Source of the DNA: Alphaproteobacteria bacterium
GTDB lineage: Bacteria; Pseudomonadota; Alphaproteobacteria; CACIAM-22H2
NCBI GenBank assembly: GCA_016793165.1
Contig: JAEULA010000114.1
Span: forward strand, 1 to 64,000
Length of the DNA stretch: 64,000 nucleotides
Direction of reading: 5' to 3'
Shown: piece after piece, positions 1 through 8,713 of the stretch
Layout of the letters: each line of letters opens with the position of its first letter
Position numbering within the stretch: position 1 is the first letter of the stretch
The notes under the pieces: generated by a model
Databases searched by the model: none
Told to the model about the DNA's origin: nothing
Seen by the model: the letters and a program-made list of their open reading frames with translations, nothing else
Translations under genes and position numbers: made by a program

Positions 1-327
1 GTCGCCGGGTGCGAGGAATGCCTTGAGCGCCATGTTGAAGCCGGGCTCGACGCCGGGCAGGAAGACCAGCGCCTCGGGTGCGACGCGCCAGCCGTACATG
101 CGCTGCAGCATCGCGACGAGGGTCGCGCGCAGCTCGTCGCGTGCCGCGCCGTAGCCGAAGACGGGATGCGCGATGCGGCGCTGCAGCGCGGCGACGATCT
201 CTGGCGCCACGGCGAAGTCCATGTCCGCCACCCACATCGGCAGCACGTCGGCCGGGTAGCGGCTCCATTTGTTGCTGCCGGTGTTGCGACGATCGATCGG
301 CGTGTCGAAGTCGAAGCCCATGTCCAT
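1..327 (-). CDS. PatB/MalY-family PLP-dependent C-S lyase (aminotransferase fold), partial
   Basis: The first 109 residues are visible; the gene runs off the left edge. The N-terminus reads FDFDTPIDRRNTGSNKWSRY followed by LPMWVADMDF, the diagnostic start of the MalY/PatB group of fold-type I PLP enzymes (cystathionine beta-lyase-like C-S lyases). The catalytic lysine lies outside the window. ATG at 327 is six bases after the stop of the upstream NTPase/FGE-like gene; a second in-frame ATG sits at 321. It is probably the last visible member of the minus-strand operon that starts near 8713, which also holds a rhodanese, so sulfur handling is a shared theme. The family call is firm; the substrate is unknown. 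Confidence 0.85.
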   Translation of the reverse strand, partial: MDMGFDFDTPIDRRNTGSNKWSRYPADVLPMWVADMDFAVAPEIVAALQRRIAHPVFGYGAARDELRATLVAMLQRMYGWRVAPEALVFLPGVEPGFNMALKAFLAPGD

Positions 328-332
328 CCCGT

Positions 333-2225
333 TCAGTTGACGTCGCGCGCGACGACGATGCGGAAGCCGTTACCGCGCCAGAAGCCGTCGGGCTCGAGAC
401 TGCCGCGATAGGTGCAGCACGCCTTCTCCTTGCCGCTGGAAAAGCAGCCTCCGCGCAGCACCCGGCGGACGCGTGGGCCGGCCGCGGGATCCTCGCGGCC
501 GTCATCGGCGTAGGGATAGCTGAAGGCGGGCGTGCCCATGTCCTCGCCCCACAGCGTCGTGCACCATTCCCAGACCTGGCCGCACATGTCGTCGGCGCCG
601 CAGGCCGAACGGCCGCGCGGGAAGAGCCCGACGGTGCAGGTGTCGTTGAGCCCCGCCTCCTCGGAATTGCAGCGATCGGCGGCCCAGCCACCCTGCCATG
701 CGTACACGATCGCATCCGGTGCATCGGGCCGGTCGCCGCGCGCGGCGCGCTCCCATTCGGGTTCGGTCGGCAGGCGCACTCGTTCGCCGCGCCCGAGGCG
801 TCCCTCGGCGCGCCAGCGCGCGGCGAGCCAGTCGCAGAAGGCGCGGGCATCGCGCCAGGTGAGGTCGACCGCCGGCGCGCTCGCGCGCTCGGGCTGTAGG
901 CCGTCGACGCTGCGCCAGCGGCGGTCCGTCTCCTGCACGAAGCGCCGATAGATGTCGTTGGTCACGGGATAGCGGCCGATGCGGAAGGGCGCGACGCGAG
1001 CACGGTGCGCCGGCGCGGAGTTTGGGTGCAGCGCCGAGCCCATCGCGAACACGCCGCCGGGGACCTCGACCAGCGCGAGCAGGTCGCGCGGATCGCCCCA
1101 GCGCGCCAGGGTACGGCCCGCCTCCTCGCGCAGGGCGAGCGACAGGCGTCCGTCCTCGACGATGCGCAGCAGGGACGGCGCGATCGCTTCGGCGAGGGGC
1201 GGGCGGCCGCCCGCCTCGTCGGCCAGGATCGACGCGGCGAGCACGGCGCCGGCGAGCCCCGTGTCGGCGTCGAGCGCGACGAGTCCACGGAGCAGGTCGT
1301 CGATCGGCTTGTCGCCGGCCCGCAGTCGCCGCGCGAGCAGCCGGATCGTGTCGGCGGCGCCGATCGGATCGCGGGCGAAGAGGTCCAGCGCTTCGGCGAG
1401 CGGCCGACGCGCGAGGTCGCGGGCGTCGAGGTGCGGCGCGAGAAACCCGGGGGCGGCGCCGCGCTCGCGGGCGGTGGCGATCCACGCCTCGACGACGGCC
1501 TCGGTGCCGCCTTCGACGCCGAGAGCGCGGCCGAGCGCATTGAGGCCCGGATTGGCCGGGCGGTTGCCGCATTGCGACGCCGGCAGCGGCATCAGGTCGT
1601 GGACCTTGAAGCCCGTCGGTATCGTCCAGCCTCGGCAGACATCCGCATCGCCGAGCACGAGCACGCGGAGATCCGCGTGCCGCCCGGCCAGGGCCGCGAG
1701 CGCCGCGAGCAGCGCGGGGCCGTCGTCGCGCGCGCGGTCGATGGCGTCGACGATCATGAAGGTGGGCTCGTCCGCCGTGACGAGGCCGTCGAGCGGAAGA
1801 TCGCCCGTCCGCATGCGCGGCACCGTGGCCAGGACGGGCGCCATCGGCCCGAGCGTCCAGCGCTCCGTCTCGACTCGGCCCTCGTCGTTGCGGGGCACGT
1901 CGCGCGTCAGCGCTGCGATATCGAGATCGCGCGCGCCGACGACCTCTCCGGCGAGATGCGCGGCCAGGTATCGCGCGAAGCTCGTCTTGCCGCTGCCCCG
2001 CGGCCCGGTGAGCAGAACCAGCCGCTCCTGCTGCACCAGTTCCAGGGCGGTGAAATGCACCGGCACCTGCCGCGGCGCGTCGGGATCGCGAAAGGCGCGC
2101 AGCCCCTTCGCCGCCTTGTCCTCGTGGGTGAAGCGGACCAGCAGCGGGATCCAGCCCGCGCGCAGGCCCGCATGGGCCGCGGCCAGCTCGCGGCAGCGCT
2201 CGACGGTGGGGGCACTCCAGGTCAT
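333..2225 (-). CDS. P-loop NTPase with C-terminal formylglycine-generating-enzyme-like (SUMF1/EgtB/PvdO) domain
   Basis: 630 aa. The N-terminal part is a STAND/AAA-like P-loop module: Walker A GPRGSGKTS at residues 74-82 and a Walker B-like TFMIVDAID at 155-163. A helical middle ends in the motif AGRTLARWGDPRDLL (about 369-383), which in this class precedes the effector domain. Residues about 384-626 form an FGE-sulfatase domain (VPGGVFAMGS, RLPTEPEWERAARG, GQVWEW, RRVLRGGCF, GNGFR). Counting back from GNGFR, Cys604 aligns with the second copper cysteine of true FGE, but the first is a lysine, so sulfatase activation is doubtful. ATG 2225 is chosen because the residues upstream are uncharged by any motif. 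The stop is 6 bp before patB-like. Possible roles are signalling or defence; the substrate is unknown. Confidence 0.8.
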   Translation of the reverse strand: MTWSAPTVERCRELAAAHAGLRAGWIPLLVRFTHEDKAAKGLRAFRDPDAPRQVPVHFTALELVQQERLVLLTGPRGSGKTSFARYLAAHLAGEVVGARDLDIAALTRDVPRNDEGRVETERWTLGPMAPVLATVPRMRTGDLPLDGLVTADEPTFMIVDAIDRARDDGPALLAALAALAGRHADLRVLVLGDADVCRGWTIPTGFKVHDLMPLPASQCGNRPANPGLNALGRALGVEGGTEAVVEAWIATARERGAAPGFLAPHLDARDLARRPLAEALDLFARDPIGAADTIRLLARRLRAGDKPIDDLLRGLVALDADTGLAGAVLAASILADEAGGRPPLAEAIAPSLLRIVEDGRLSLALREEAGRTLARWGDPRDLLALVEVPGGVFAMGSALHPNSAPAHRARVAPFRIGRYPVTNDIYRRFVQETDRRWRSVDGLQPERASAPAVDLTWRDARAFCDWLAARWRAEGRLGRGERVRLPTEPEWERAARGDRPDAPDAIVYAWQGGWAADRCNSEEAGLNDTCTVGLFPRGRSACGADDMCGQVWEWCTTLWGEDMGTPAFSYPYADDGREDPAAGPRVRRVLRGGCFSSGKEKACCTYRGSLEPDGFWRGNGFRIVVARDVN

Positions 2226-2257
2226 CGGCGGTCGGATGCTCGGGTCATGCTTCGTCC

Positions 2258-2641
2258 TCAGCGGAACAGCCTCGCGACCTCGGGATCGTGGAAGCGCTGG
2301 ATCTCGAGCGCATAACCCGCCGGATCCTCGAAGAAGAAGTGGTCGCAGAACGTGCCGCGCTTGATCTCGGTGAGGTTCGCGACGCCGGCCGCCTTCAGCT
2401 TGGCGTGCCAGCCCGCGACGTCCTCGCTCACGATCGTGAACAGCACGGCGCTCTTCGGCTGATGGCGCAGATGGCCGCGGTTGCCGTCGACGATGCCGAA
2501 ATAGGAGTTCGGCGCGACGCGGTAGATGCGGGCCATCCTCTGGTCGAGCGCCAGCTCGAAGCCGAGCACCTGCTCGTAGAACGGCACCACCTTCATGATG
2601 TCGTCGTAGTAGAAGAATGTGATCGCGTAGTCCTTTTCCAT
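2258..2641 (-). CDS. VOC (glyoxalase/bleomycin-resistance) superfamily protein
   Basis: 127 aa, the usual length of a single VOC module. Typical features are the opening strand FFYYDDIMKVVPFYEQVLGF (residues about 9-28), central NSYFGIVD, and the closing FCDHFFFEDPAGYALEIQRF, whose glutamate is the common C-terminal metal ligand. VOC proteins include glyoxalase I, extradiol dioxygenases and epimerases; nothing here separates these options. It lies between a solute-binding-protein gene (18 bp away) and the NTPase/FGE-like gene (32 bp away) on the same strand, so co-transcription is likely. Confidence 0.8.
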   Translation of the reverse strand: MEKDYAITFFYYDDIMKVVPFYEQVLGFELALDQRMARIYRVAPNSYFGIVDGNRGHLRHQPKSAVLFTIVSEDVAGWHAKLKAAGVANLTEIKRGTFCDHFFFEDPAGYALEIQRFHDPEVARLFR

Positions 2642-2659
2642 CGTCGCATCCTGTCCGGT

Positions 2660-4069
2660 TCAGGCGGGAATGCCGAGCACGCCCTTGGGATCGAGCGTCA
2701 GGCCGCGGCAGGCGGGCTTCGCGGCGAAGACGTCGACGGGGTGGAAGAGATAGAGCCAGGGCGGGTCGGCATTGAGCCGCGCCAGGCATCGCCCATAGGC
2801 CGCCGCGCGCGCCGCCGGCAGGACCGCGCGGTTGGCGTCGCGGATCATCGCCTCGAGTCCCGCGTCGTGATGGCCCTGCCACCACACCGCCTTCACCTGG
2901 CTGGAGATCTTGTCGTTGAGGATGCGGTAGGTGCTGTGCGGCGAGGAGTCGAAGATGGCCATGTCGCCGATCTTCTTGGCGCCGACCTCGCGCGCGTAGG
3001 CGGGGCGGTCCTCCTGGATGTCGAGCCGCGCGCGCAAGCCGATCGCGGCGAGCGAGTCCTGCACGACGCGGCTCACCTCGACCGCCTTCTCGGGCATGTA
3101 CTCCGGCGTGCGGATCACGAGCTCGCCGCCGATGTCGCAGCGATCGAGCAGCGCCTTCGCCCGGGCTCGGTCGAAGGGGATCGCGGCGAGCCGCGCGTCG
3201 GCATGGCCGAGATGATGCGGGCTGACCACGGTCGACGCGCGCACCGCGAGGCCGTGGAAGATCTCCTCGATGATGGCCCGCACGTCGACGGCATGGTTGA
3301 CCGCGAGGCGCGCCTCGGGCGCGGTGAACAACCCGCGCAAGCAGTTGAGGTAGTAGATGACAGAGAGCGTGTTGCTCTGCCTCCCCCAGGTGAGCGCGTC
3401 GTCGAAGGCGAGGCGCGTCGAGGCGCGCTCGAGATTGGCGGCGGCATCGACCTGCCCTGCGCGCAGGGCCGCGAGCCGCTCGTCCGCCGCGGGCACGCAG
3501 TGTGCGACGATGCGGCGGTAGCCGTCGCCGGCGCCGACGCGCTCGAGCGTGACGCTCCGCTTCGCCGCGAACTCCATGACGCGATAGGGGCCCGTGCCGA
3601 GCGTCGCGCTGCCGTCGGGCGCGGTCCGCGCGATGTAGAACTCGGAGAAGATGTCGAGGATGTCGGCGATCGGCTCGGGATTCACCAGCGCGATGCTGCC
3701 GGCGGTCGGGATCGAGAACCGCGCATCGGCGAGATAGCGCGCGTAGGACCATTTCATCCCGAATGTGTCGACCGCGCCGAGGATGCCGTCGATGTAGGCA
3801 AGGATGTCCTCGGCGGTGCAGGGCTTGCCGTCGTGGAATGTCGCGCCCGGACGGATGTCGAAGCGCCAGCGCCGCCCGTCCTCCGCATGCGTCCAGGAGC
3901 CGAGCAGCCCGGGCCCGACCTGGCCGCCGGGTCGCCAGCGCAGCAGCGGCTCGAAGACGAGGTTCTTGAGCGTCAGGATGCTGGTGTCGTCGGTGACGCG
4001 GTTGGCGGGGAAGAAGTCGACCTTCTCCAGCGCGATCGTGATCTGCTCCATGCCCCGGTCTCGCCTCAT
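2660..4069 (-). CDS. ABC transporter family-5 substrate-binding protein lacking a signal peptide
   Basis: 469 aa, SBP_bac_5 (DppA/OppA type) domain throughout: VFEPLLRWRPGG, WRFDIRPGATFHDGKPCTAE, LGTGPYRV, ARLAVNHAVDVRAI. ATG at 4069 overlaps the permease stop as ATGA, so translation is coupled; ATG 4051 is an alternative. With either start the protein enters the mature domain almost at once (MEQITIALEKVDFFPANR), with no hydrophobic leader or lipobox. Family members are normally periplasmic. Either secretion is lost and the protein acts inside the cell, or an N-terminal part was lost. A second family-5 binding protein with a normal signal peptide is encoded upstream (6176-7744). Confidence 0.85.
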   Translation of the reverse strand: MRRDRGMEQITIALEKVDFFPANRVTDDTSILTLKNLVFEPLLRWRPGGQVGPGLLGSWTHAEDGRRWRFDIRPGATFHDGKPCTAEDILAYIDGILGAVDTFGMKWSYARYLADARFSIPTAGSIALVNPEPIADILDIFSEFYIARTAPDGSATLGTGPYRVMEFAAKRSVTLERVGAGDGYRRIVAHCVPAADERLAALRAGQVDAAANLERASTRLAFDDALTWGRQSNTLSVIYYLNCLRGLFTAPEARLAVNHAVDVRAIIEEIFHGLAVRASTVVSPHHLGHADARLAAIPFDRARAKALLDRCDIGGELVIRTPEYMPEKAVEVSRVVQDSLAAIGLRARLDIQEDRPAYAREVGAKKIGDMAIFDSSPHSTYRILNDKISSQVKAVWWQGHHDAGLEAMIRDANRAVLPAARAAAYGRCLARLNADPPWLYLFHPVDVFAAKPACRGLTLDPKGVLGIPA

Positions 4070-4902
4070 CGGACGTTGCGCTTGCGCGGATTGAACCAGT
4101 CGGCAAGCCCGTCGCCGATCAGGTTGAAGCACAGGACCGCGAGCAGGATGGCGATGCCGGGCGCCAGCGCCACCCAAGGCGCCTCCCGCACGTATTGCAT
4201 GTTGCCCGCGACGTCGGCTCCCCATTCCGGGATCGGCGGCTGCGCGCCCAGCCCGAGGAAGCCGAGGCTCGCGGTCTGCAGGATGGCGCTGCCCAGCGAC
4301 AGCGAGGCCTGGACCAGCAGCGGCCCGATGCCGTTGCGCAGGATGTAGCGCAGCAGCAGCCGCGGCGTGGAGACGCCGATCGCCATCGCCGCCTCGACAT
4401 AGGGCCGGACCGAGATCGCCAGCGCCTGGCCGCGGGCGACGCGCGCGAATTGCGGTGCGAGCGTGATGGCGACGGCGAGCATCGCCGTCGAGAGGCTCGG
4501 ACCGAAGGACGCCGCGAGCGCGATCGCGAGGACCAGGGAAGGAAATGAGAGCAGCGCGTCGACGATGCGCATGACGATCATGTCGGTCGCGCCGCCGGCG
4601 AAGCCCGCCACGGTCCCGAATGCGACGCCGACGGCGAAGGCGAGGATCACGACGCCGAGCCCGATCGCCAGCGTGAAGCGGCCGCCGTAGAGCACGCGCG
4701 ACAGCACGTCGCGACCGAAGAAGTCGGTGCCGAGCGGGTGGGCGAGGCTCGGTGCGGCGAGCTTGCGGCCGATGTCGATCGCGATCGGCGATTCCGCGAT
4801 CAGGAGCGGCGCCAGCGCGATCGCCAGCAGCATGAGCAGCAGCACCGCGCCGCCGACGGCGCCGAGGCGGTTGCGTTGCAGGAAGTGGCCGAGCTCGCCC
4901 AT
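4066..4902 (-). CDS. Dipeptide/oligopeptide-type ABC transporter permease (DppC/OppC family)
   Basis: 278 aa inner-membrane permease. A first transmembrane helix lies near residues 15-37 (GAVLLLMLLAIALAPLLI). This is followed by the DppC landmark HPLGTDFFGRDVLSRVLYGG and the BPD_transp_1 core with the EAA-type loop EAAMAIGVSTPRLLLRYILR. It pairs with the DppB-type permease, whose stop is 6 bp upstream of this ATG, and its own stop overlaps the next binding-protein gene. The ATPase subunits expected for this transporter are not in the window. Confidence 0.92.
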   Translation of the reverse strand: MGELGHFLQRNRLGAVGGAVLLLMLLAIALAPLLIAESPIAIDIGRKLAAPSLAHPLGTDFFGRDVLSRVLYGGRFTLAIGLGVVILAFAVGVAFGTVAGFAGGATDMIVMRIVDALLSFPSLVLAIALAASFGPSLSTAMLAVAITLAPQFARVARGQALAISVRPYVEAAMAIGVSTPRLLLRYILRNGIGPLLVQASLSLGSAILQTASLGFLGLGAQPPIPEWGADVAGNMQYVREAPWVALAPGIAILLAVLCFNLIGDGLADWFNPRKRNVR

Positions 4903-4908
4903 CGCCGC

Positions 4909-5919
4909 TCAGCCCATCCGGCGGCGGATGCGCGGATCGACCAGGCCGTACAGCAGGTCGACCAGCAGCGAGACGAGCATGAACATCAGCGCGAAGAGCA
5001 GCGTCGCGCCCTGGATCACGGGGTAGTCGCGGTTCTTGATCGCCTCGAACATGAAGCGGCCGACCCCCGGCCAGGCGAAGACCGTCTCGGTCAGGATCGC
5101 GCCGCCCAGCATTTCCGCGAACTTCAGGCCGACGACGGTGATCGCCGGCAGCAACGCGTTGCGCAGCCCGTGGCCGAACAGCACCGCCTGCTCCTTGAGG
5201 CCTTTGGCTCGCGCGGTGCGGATGTAGTCCTCGGTCAGCACCTCGATCATCGTGTTGCGCACGAAGCGGCCCAGCGTCGCGCCGAGGAACGCCGCGAGCA
5301 CGACGGTCGGCAGGACAAGATGCGCGAGCGCGTCGCCGAGCAGTTCCCAGTCGCGCCAGATCACGGCGTCGAGGACCGCGAAGCCGGTCAGCGGATCGAC
5401 GATGAAGAACGGGCTGGCGCGGCCGGAGACCGGCAGCCAGCCGAGCCAGATCCCGAAGACCAGCTGAAGGATCAGCGCGAAGAGGAAGGCGGGGATCGAG
5501 ACGCCGACCAGCGATGCCACGCGAACGACATGGTCGATCATCGAGTCGGAGCGGATGGCCGAGAGCACGCCGATCGGGATGCCGATCGCGACCGCAACCA
5601 GCGTGGCCAGGATCGACAGCTCCAGCGTCGCCGGCAGCCGCAGCAGGATCTCCTGCAGCACGGGCTGTCCGGACTTCATCGAGCGGCCCAGGTCGCCATG
5701 GAACAGGCCGGCGACGTAGCTGAAGAGCTGGGCGGGCGCCGGCTCGTCGAGGCGGAGCTGCGCGCGCAGCATGTCGATCTGCTCGCGCGTGGCGCCGGGC
5801 CCGAGCAGCGTCACCGCCGGATCGCCGGGGATGATGCGCGCGAGCGCGAAGATGATGAGCAGCACCAGGGCCAGCACCGGCCCCAGCGCGATCAGCCGCG
5901 AGACGGCGTAACGGGTCAT
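4909..5919 (-). CDS. Dipeptide/oligopeptide-type ABC transporter permease (DppB/OppB family)
   Basis: 336 aa. The N-terminus MTRYAVSRLIALGPVLALVL followed by FALARIIPGDP is the conserved DppB start, and the core holds the EAA-type loop (DYIRTARAKGLKEQAVLFGHGLRNAL split over about residues 220-250) and the C-terminal YGLVDPRIR signature. ATG 5919 gives the standard family length. It lies 256 bp downstream of the binding-protein gene ending at 6176; that gap contains an imperfect inverted repeat (6005-6038), a common arrangement that lets binding protein be made in excess over permease. Confidence 0.92.
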   Translation of the reverse strand: MTRYAVSRLIALGPVLALVLLIIFALARIIPGDPAVTLLGPGATREQIDMLRAQLRLDEPAPAQLFSYVAGLFHGDLGRSMKSGQPVLQEILLRLPATLELSILATLVAVAIGIPIGVLSAIRSDSMIDHVVRVASLVGVSIPAFLFALILQLVFGIWLGWLPVSGRASPFFIVDPLTGFAVLDAVIWRDWELLGDALAHLVLPTVVLAAFLGATLGRFVRNTMIEVLTEDYIRTARAKGLKEQAVLFGHGLRNALLPAITVVGLKFAEMLGGAILTETVFAWPGVGRFMFEAIKNRDYPVIQGATLLFALMFMLVSLLVDLLYGLVDPRIRRRMG

Positions 5920-6175
5920 CGCGGCGCGCACCGCGCCGGGAGCCCGGACGCCCGCGTGGCCGCGCTCCCTCGAGCAGGGCACGCGCTCGCGACCGTCCCG
6001 CGGCTCGAACGTCCCCTTCCGCGAGGCGGAGGGTTCGATTGCGGACATGCCGAGCGCGATCGCCGCCGCCGCGATGCGAGGGACGAAGCGGAACGGGAGC
6101 CGCGCCGCTTCGATCCAGGCGCGATCGCAGATCTCATGCGGGGAGCGGCGTCCGCGGCCCGGGCGGCGGGCGGGC
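5920..6175. other. 256-bp intercistronic gap with imperfect stem-loop
   Basis: No convincing gene is seen here. TCGAAC at 6005-6010 pairs with GTTCGA at 6033-6038, enclosing TCCGC/GCGGA around a GAG loop, with a bulge between the two stems. On the minus strand this follows the binding-protein cistron and precedes the permease cistron. It is probably an mRNA-stabilising or attenuating hairpin; the lack of a U-tract argues against full termination. Confidence 0.4.
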
Positions 6176-7744
6176 TCACTCCTTCGAGACGCTCCAGTAC
6201 TCGCTGAGCGGCGGCGCGCTGTTGACGACCAGGCCCTTCACGTTGGCGCGCTTGAAGACGATCAGCTTGTTGGAGAACAGATAGGCGCCCGGCACGCGCT
6301 CCATCAGCTTCTCCTGGATCTCGAAATAGAGCTGCTTGCGCTGGTCGAAATCGACCGTCGTCTGCGCGCGCTTGATCAGCGCGTCGAGGGCGGCATCCTG
6401 CGGCATGCGGAAGGTCATGGCGCTGTCCGCCAGCTCGGAGAGGTAGCCGATGGTGATGTGCGCGTCGGGGTCGTTGTACCAGGGCTGCCGGCCGTCGAGC
6501 GCCAGCTCGAACTTGCCCTGGGTGTGCAGCGCCCGGTAGCTCGGGAACTCGGTCTGCTGCACGTCGACGCCGACGCCGACCGCGGCGAAGTTCGCCTGGA
6601 TGAAGGTCGCGATCGCGCCCCACAGGCTGCCCTGGAACGAATAGAGCGTGAACTTGAGGTCGCCGGGTTTGACGCCGGCCTCGGCGAGGAGGGCGCGCGC
6701 CTTCGCCGGATCGTACGTCGGGGCCAGCTCCTTCACCTTCGGATTGAAGGCCCAGCTGTTGCTGGTGAGCGGCCCGTAGACGCGCTCCGCCGTGCCGCCC
6801 AGCACGCCCGACAGCAGCCCGTCGTAGTCGATGGCATGGGCCAGCGCGCGCCGCACGCGCACGTCGCGCGTCGGGCCGTCGGCGCGGCGGTTGTTGAACT
6901 CGAGCTGGCGGATGATCTGGCTCGAGACCTCGATGATCTCGACGTTCCGGTTGGCGCCCAGCGCCTTGATGTCCTCGGTCGGGATCGCGGCGAGCTGGCC
7001 GTTCTGCTGCACGATGTCGACGCCGCCGTTCTCGAGCTCGAGCCGCCGCGTCGAGGCCTGCGGGATGATGCGATAGATGATCCGCTGCAGCTTGGGCGCG
7101 CCGCGGAAATAGCCCTCGTTCGCCGCCAGCACGACGTTGGTGTCGGGCGTGTAGCTGACGAACTTGAACGGCCCCGTGCCGACGGGATTGACGTTGAACT
7201 TGTCGGCGAACCGTTTCGCCGCGGCCGGGCTGACGATCGCGGCCTGCGGCTGGGCGAGCAGCGACAGGAAGACCGGCATCGGCTCGTTCAGCGAGATGCG
7301 AACCTCGAGGGGGCCGACGACCGCGATCTCCGAGATCAGGCCGAGCGTCGCCTTCATGTAGGGATTGGTGTCGCGGGTGCGTTCGAGCGAGAACTTCACG
7401 GCCTCGGCGTCGAGCTTCGTGTCGTCGTGGAACCTGACGCCGTCGCGCAGCTTGAACGTGAACGCCTTGCCGTCGGGCGACACGGCCCAGGACTGCGCCA
7501 GCCGCCCCTCGAGCTTGTCGAATTTCGGCGGCGCCCAGGCGACCAGCGTGTCGAAAACGTTGAGGATGATCTCGCTGCCGATCGGCTCGGCGCGGTTGGT
7601 GCCCGGCTCGAGATTGGCGGGATCGGCATTGACCGCGACGATCAGCGTCCTTGCCGGGTCGACGCGCTGGGCCCAGGCGCTGGTCGCGGCAATCGACATC
7701 GTGAGCAGGGACGCGATCAGCGTCCGGCGCGAAAAGCTCGTCAT
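6176..7744 (-). CDS. ABC transporter family-5 (peptide/nickel-type) substrate-binding protein
   Basis: 522 aa. It has a Sec signal peptide (SRRTLIASLLTMSIAATSAWA, residues 5-25, cleaved before QR) and a full SBP_bac_5 domain: NVFDTLVAWAPPKFDKLEGR, FKLRDGVRFHDDTKLDAEAV, VGTGPFKFVSY, RRALAHAIDYDGLL. It binds the solute in the periplasm and delivers it to the DppBC-type permeases encoded downstream. ATG 7744 is preceded by AGGAGAACGCAG, a good ribosome binding site. The rhodanese gene lies 111 bp upstream on the same strand. The ligand is unknown; the family includes di- and oligopeptide, nickel, opine and glutathione binders. Confidence 0.92.
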   Translation of the reverse strand: MTSFSRRTLIASLLTMSIAATSAWAQRVDPARTLIVAVNADPANLEPGTNRAEPIGSEIILNVFDTLVAWAPPKFDKLEGRLAQSWAVSPDGKAFTFKLRDGVRFHDDTKLDAEAVKFSLERTRDTNPYMKATLGLISEIAVVGPLEVRISLNEPMPVFLSLLAQPQAAIVSPAAAKRFADKFNVNPVGTGPFKFVSYTPDTNVVLAANEGYFRGAPKLQRIIYRIIPQASTRRLELENGGVDIVQQNGQLAAIPTEDIKALGANRNVEIIEVSSQIIRQLEFNNRRADGPTRDVRVRRALAHAIDYDGLLSGVLGGTAERVYGPLTSNSWAFNPKVKELAPTYDPAKARALLAEAGVKPGDLKFTLYSFQGSLWGAIATFIQANFAAVGVGVDVQQTEFPSYRALHTQGKFELALDGRQPWYNDPDAHITIGYLSELADSAMTFRMPQDAALDALIKRAQTTVDFDQRKQLYFEIQEKLMERVPGAYLFSNKLIVFKRANVKGLVVNSAPPLSEYWSVSKE

Positions 7745-7855
7745 CTGCGTTCTCCTGGCGGGTCTGGCCGTCACGTCGACGGCGCCATCGTGATCAATTC
7801 GCGGGCGCAGGCAAGCGCGCCGTCGCCTCGGGCGCATGTCTGCGGCGAAGGGCGC

Positions 7856-8713
7856 TCAGCCGGGTCGCGCGCCGATCGCGACCGGACGGGCCGGATCGGA
7901 GCTCCAGGCCGACCAGGAGCCGCAGAACAGCGCCGCCTCGATGCCGATGATCGCAAGGGCCGCGATGTCGTGCGTTGCCGAGATGCCGACGCCGCAATAG
8001 ACGGCCACCGGCCCTGTTCCGTCGGCGCCGAGCGCGCCGTAGAGCGCCGCCAGCGTGCCCGCGTCCGTGAATGTGCCGTCGTCGCCGAGATTGTCGGCCG
8101 CCGGCGCGCTGACTGCCCCGGGGATGTGGCCGCGCGGCGCCTGGCCCGCGGGCACGGCCCCGCCGATGTAGTTGGGCCTGATGCGCGAGTCGAGCAGCAC
8201 CGCCTTGCGTGCCATTTGCGCCGCCGCGTCGGCATCGATCTGCGGCAGATGGCCGGCGGTCAGCTCGACGTCGCCCGCCGTGGGCGAGGGCGAGGCTGCG
8301 ACGATCGGCAGGCCGGCGGCGAGCCAGCGCGCGAAGCCGCCGTCGAGCATGCGCACATCGGCGATGCCCGCCCAGCGCAGCACCCACCAGGCGCGCGCCG
8401 CGACCAGGCATCGATCATGGTCGTAGACCACGACGCGGCTGTCGCGGCGCAGGCCCCAGCGACGCGCATGCCGCTGCAGCTCGGCGATCGCCGGCAACGG
8501 TCGCGCACCGCCGTGCCTGGACGGCGCGCCCGCGAGCTCGGCCGGCAGCTCGACATCGACGGCACCGGGAATGCGCGGCTCGCCCCGGTAGGTCGGCGTG
8601 CCGCCCGGCTGCGTGTTGCGGATGGCGAGCACGACCGGCGGCGACGGGGCGGCGAGCTCGCGCGCCAGCCCATCGGCGGTGACAAGGATGCGGGCTCGAT
8701 GGTCGACGGTCAT
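7856..8713 (-). CDS. Sulfurtransferase with two rhodanese domains (3-mercaptopyruvate/thiosulfate type)
   Basis: 285 aa. An inactive N-terminal rhodanese domain carries IPGAVDVELPAEL and VVVYDHD, followed by WWVLRWAGIADVRMLDGGF. The catalytic C-terminal domain has VLLDSRIRPNYIGG, RGHIPGAVSAP and the active-site loop YCGVGISATHD with Cys240, followed by the GSWSAWSSDP signature of tandem-domain sulfurtransferases. The loop CGVGISA fits the thiosulfate/mercaptopyruvate group. It is the first gene of the minus-strand operon; with a PatB-type C-S lyase at the other end of the cluster, a sulfur-containing substrate for the transporter is possible, by inference. Confidence 0.9.
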   Translation of the reverse strand: MTVDHRARILVTADGLARELAAPSPPVVLAIRNTQPGGTPTYRGEPRIPGAVDVELPAELAGAPSRHGGARPLPAIAELQRHARRWGLRRDSRVVVYDHDRCLVAARAWWVLRWAGIADVRMLDGGFARWLAAGLPIVAASPSPTAGDVELTAGHLPQIDADAAAQMARKAVLLDSRIRPNYIGGAVPAGQAPRGHIPGAVSAPAADNLGDDGTFTDAGTLAALYGALGADGTGPVAVYCGVGISATHDIAALAIIGIEAALFCGSWSAWSSDPARPVAIGARPG

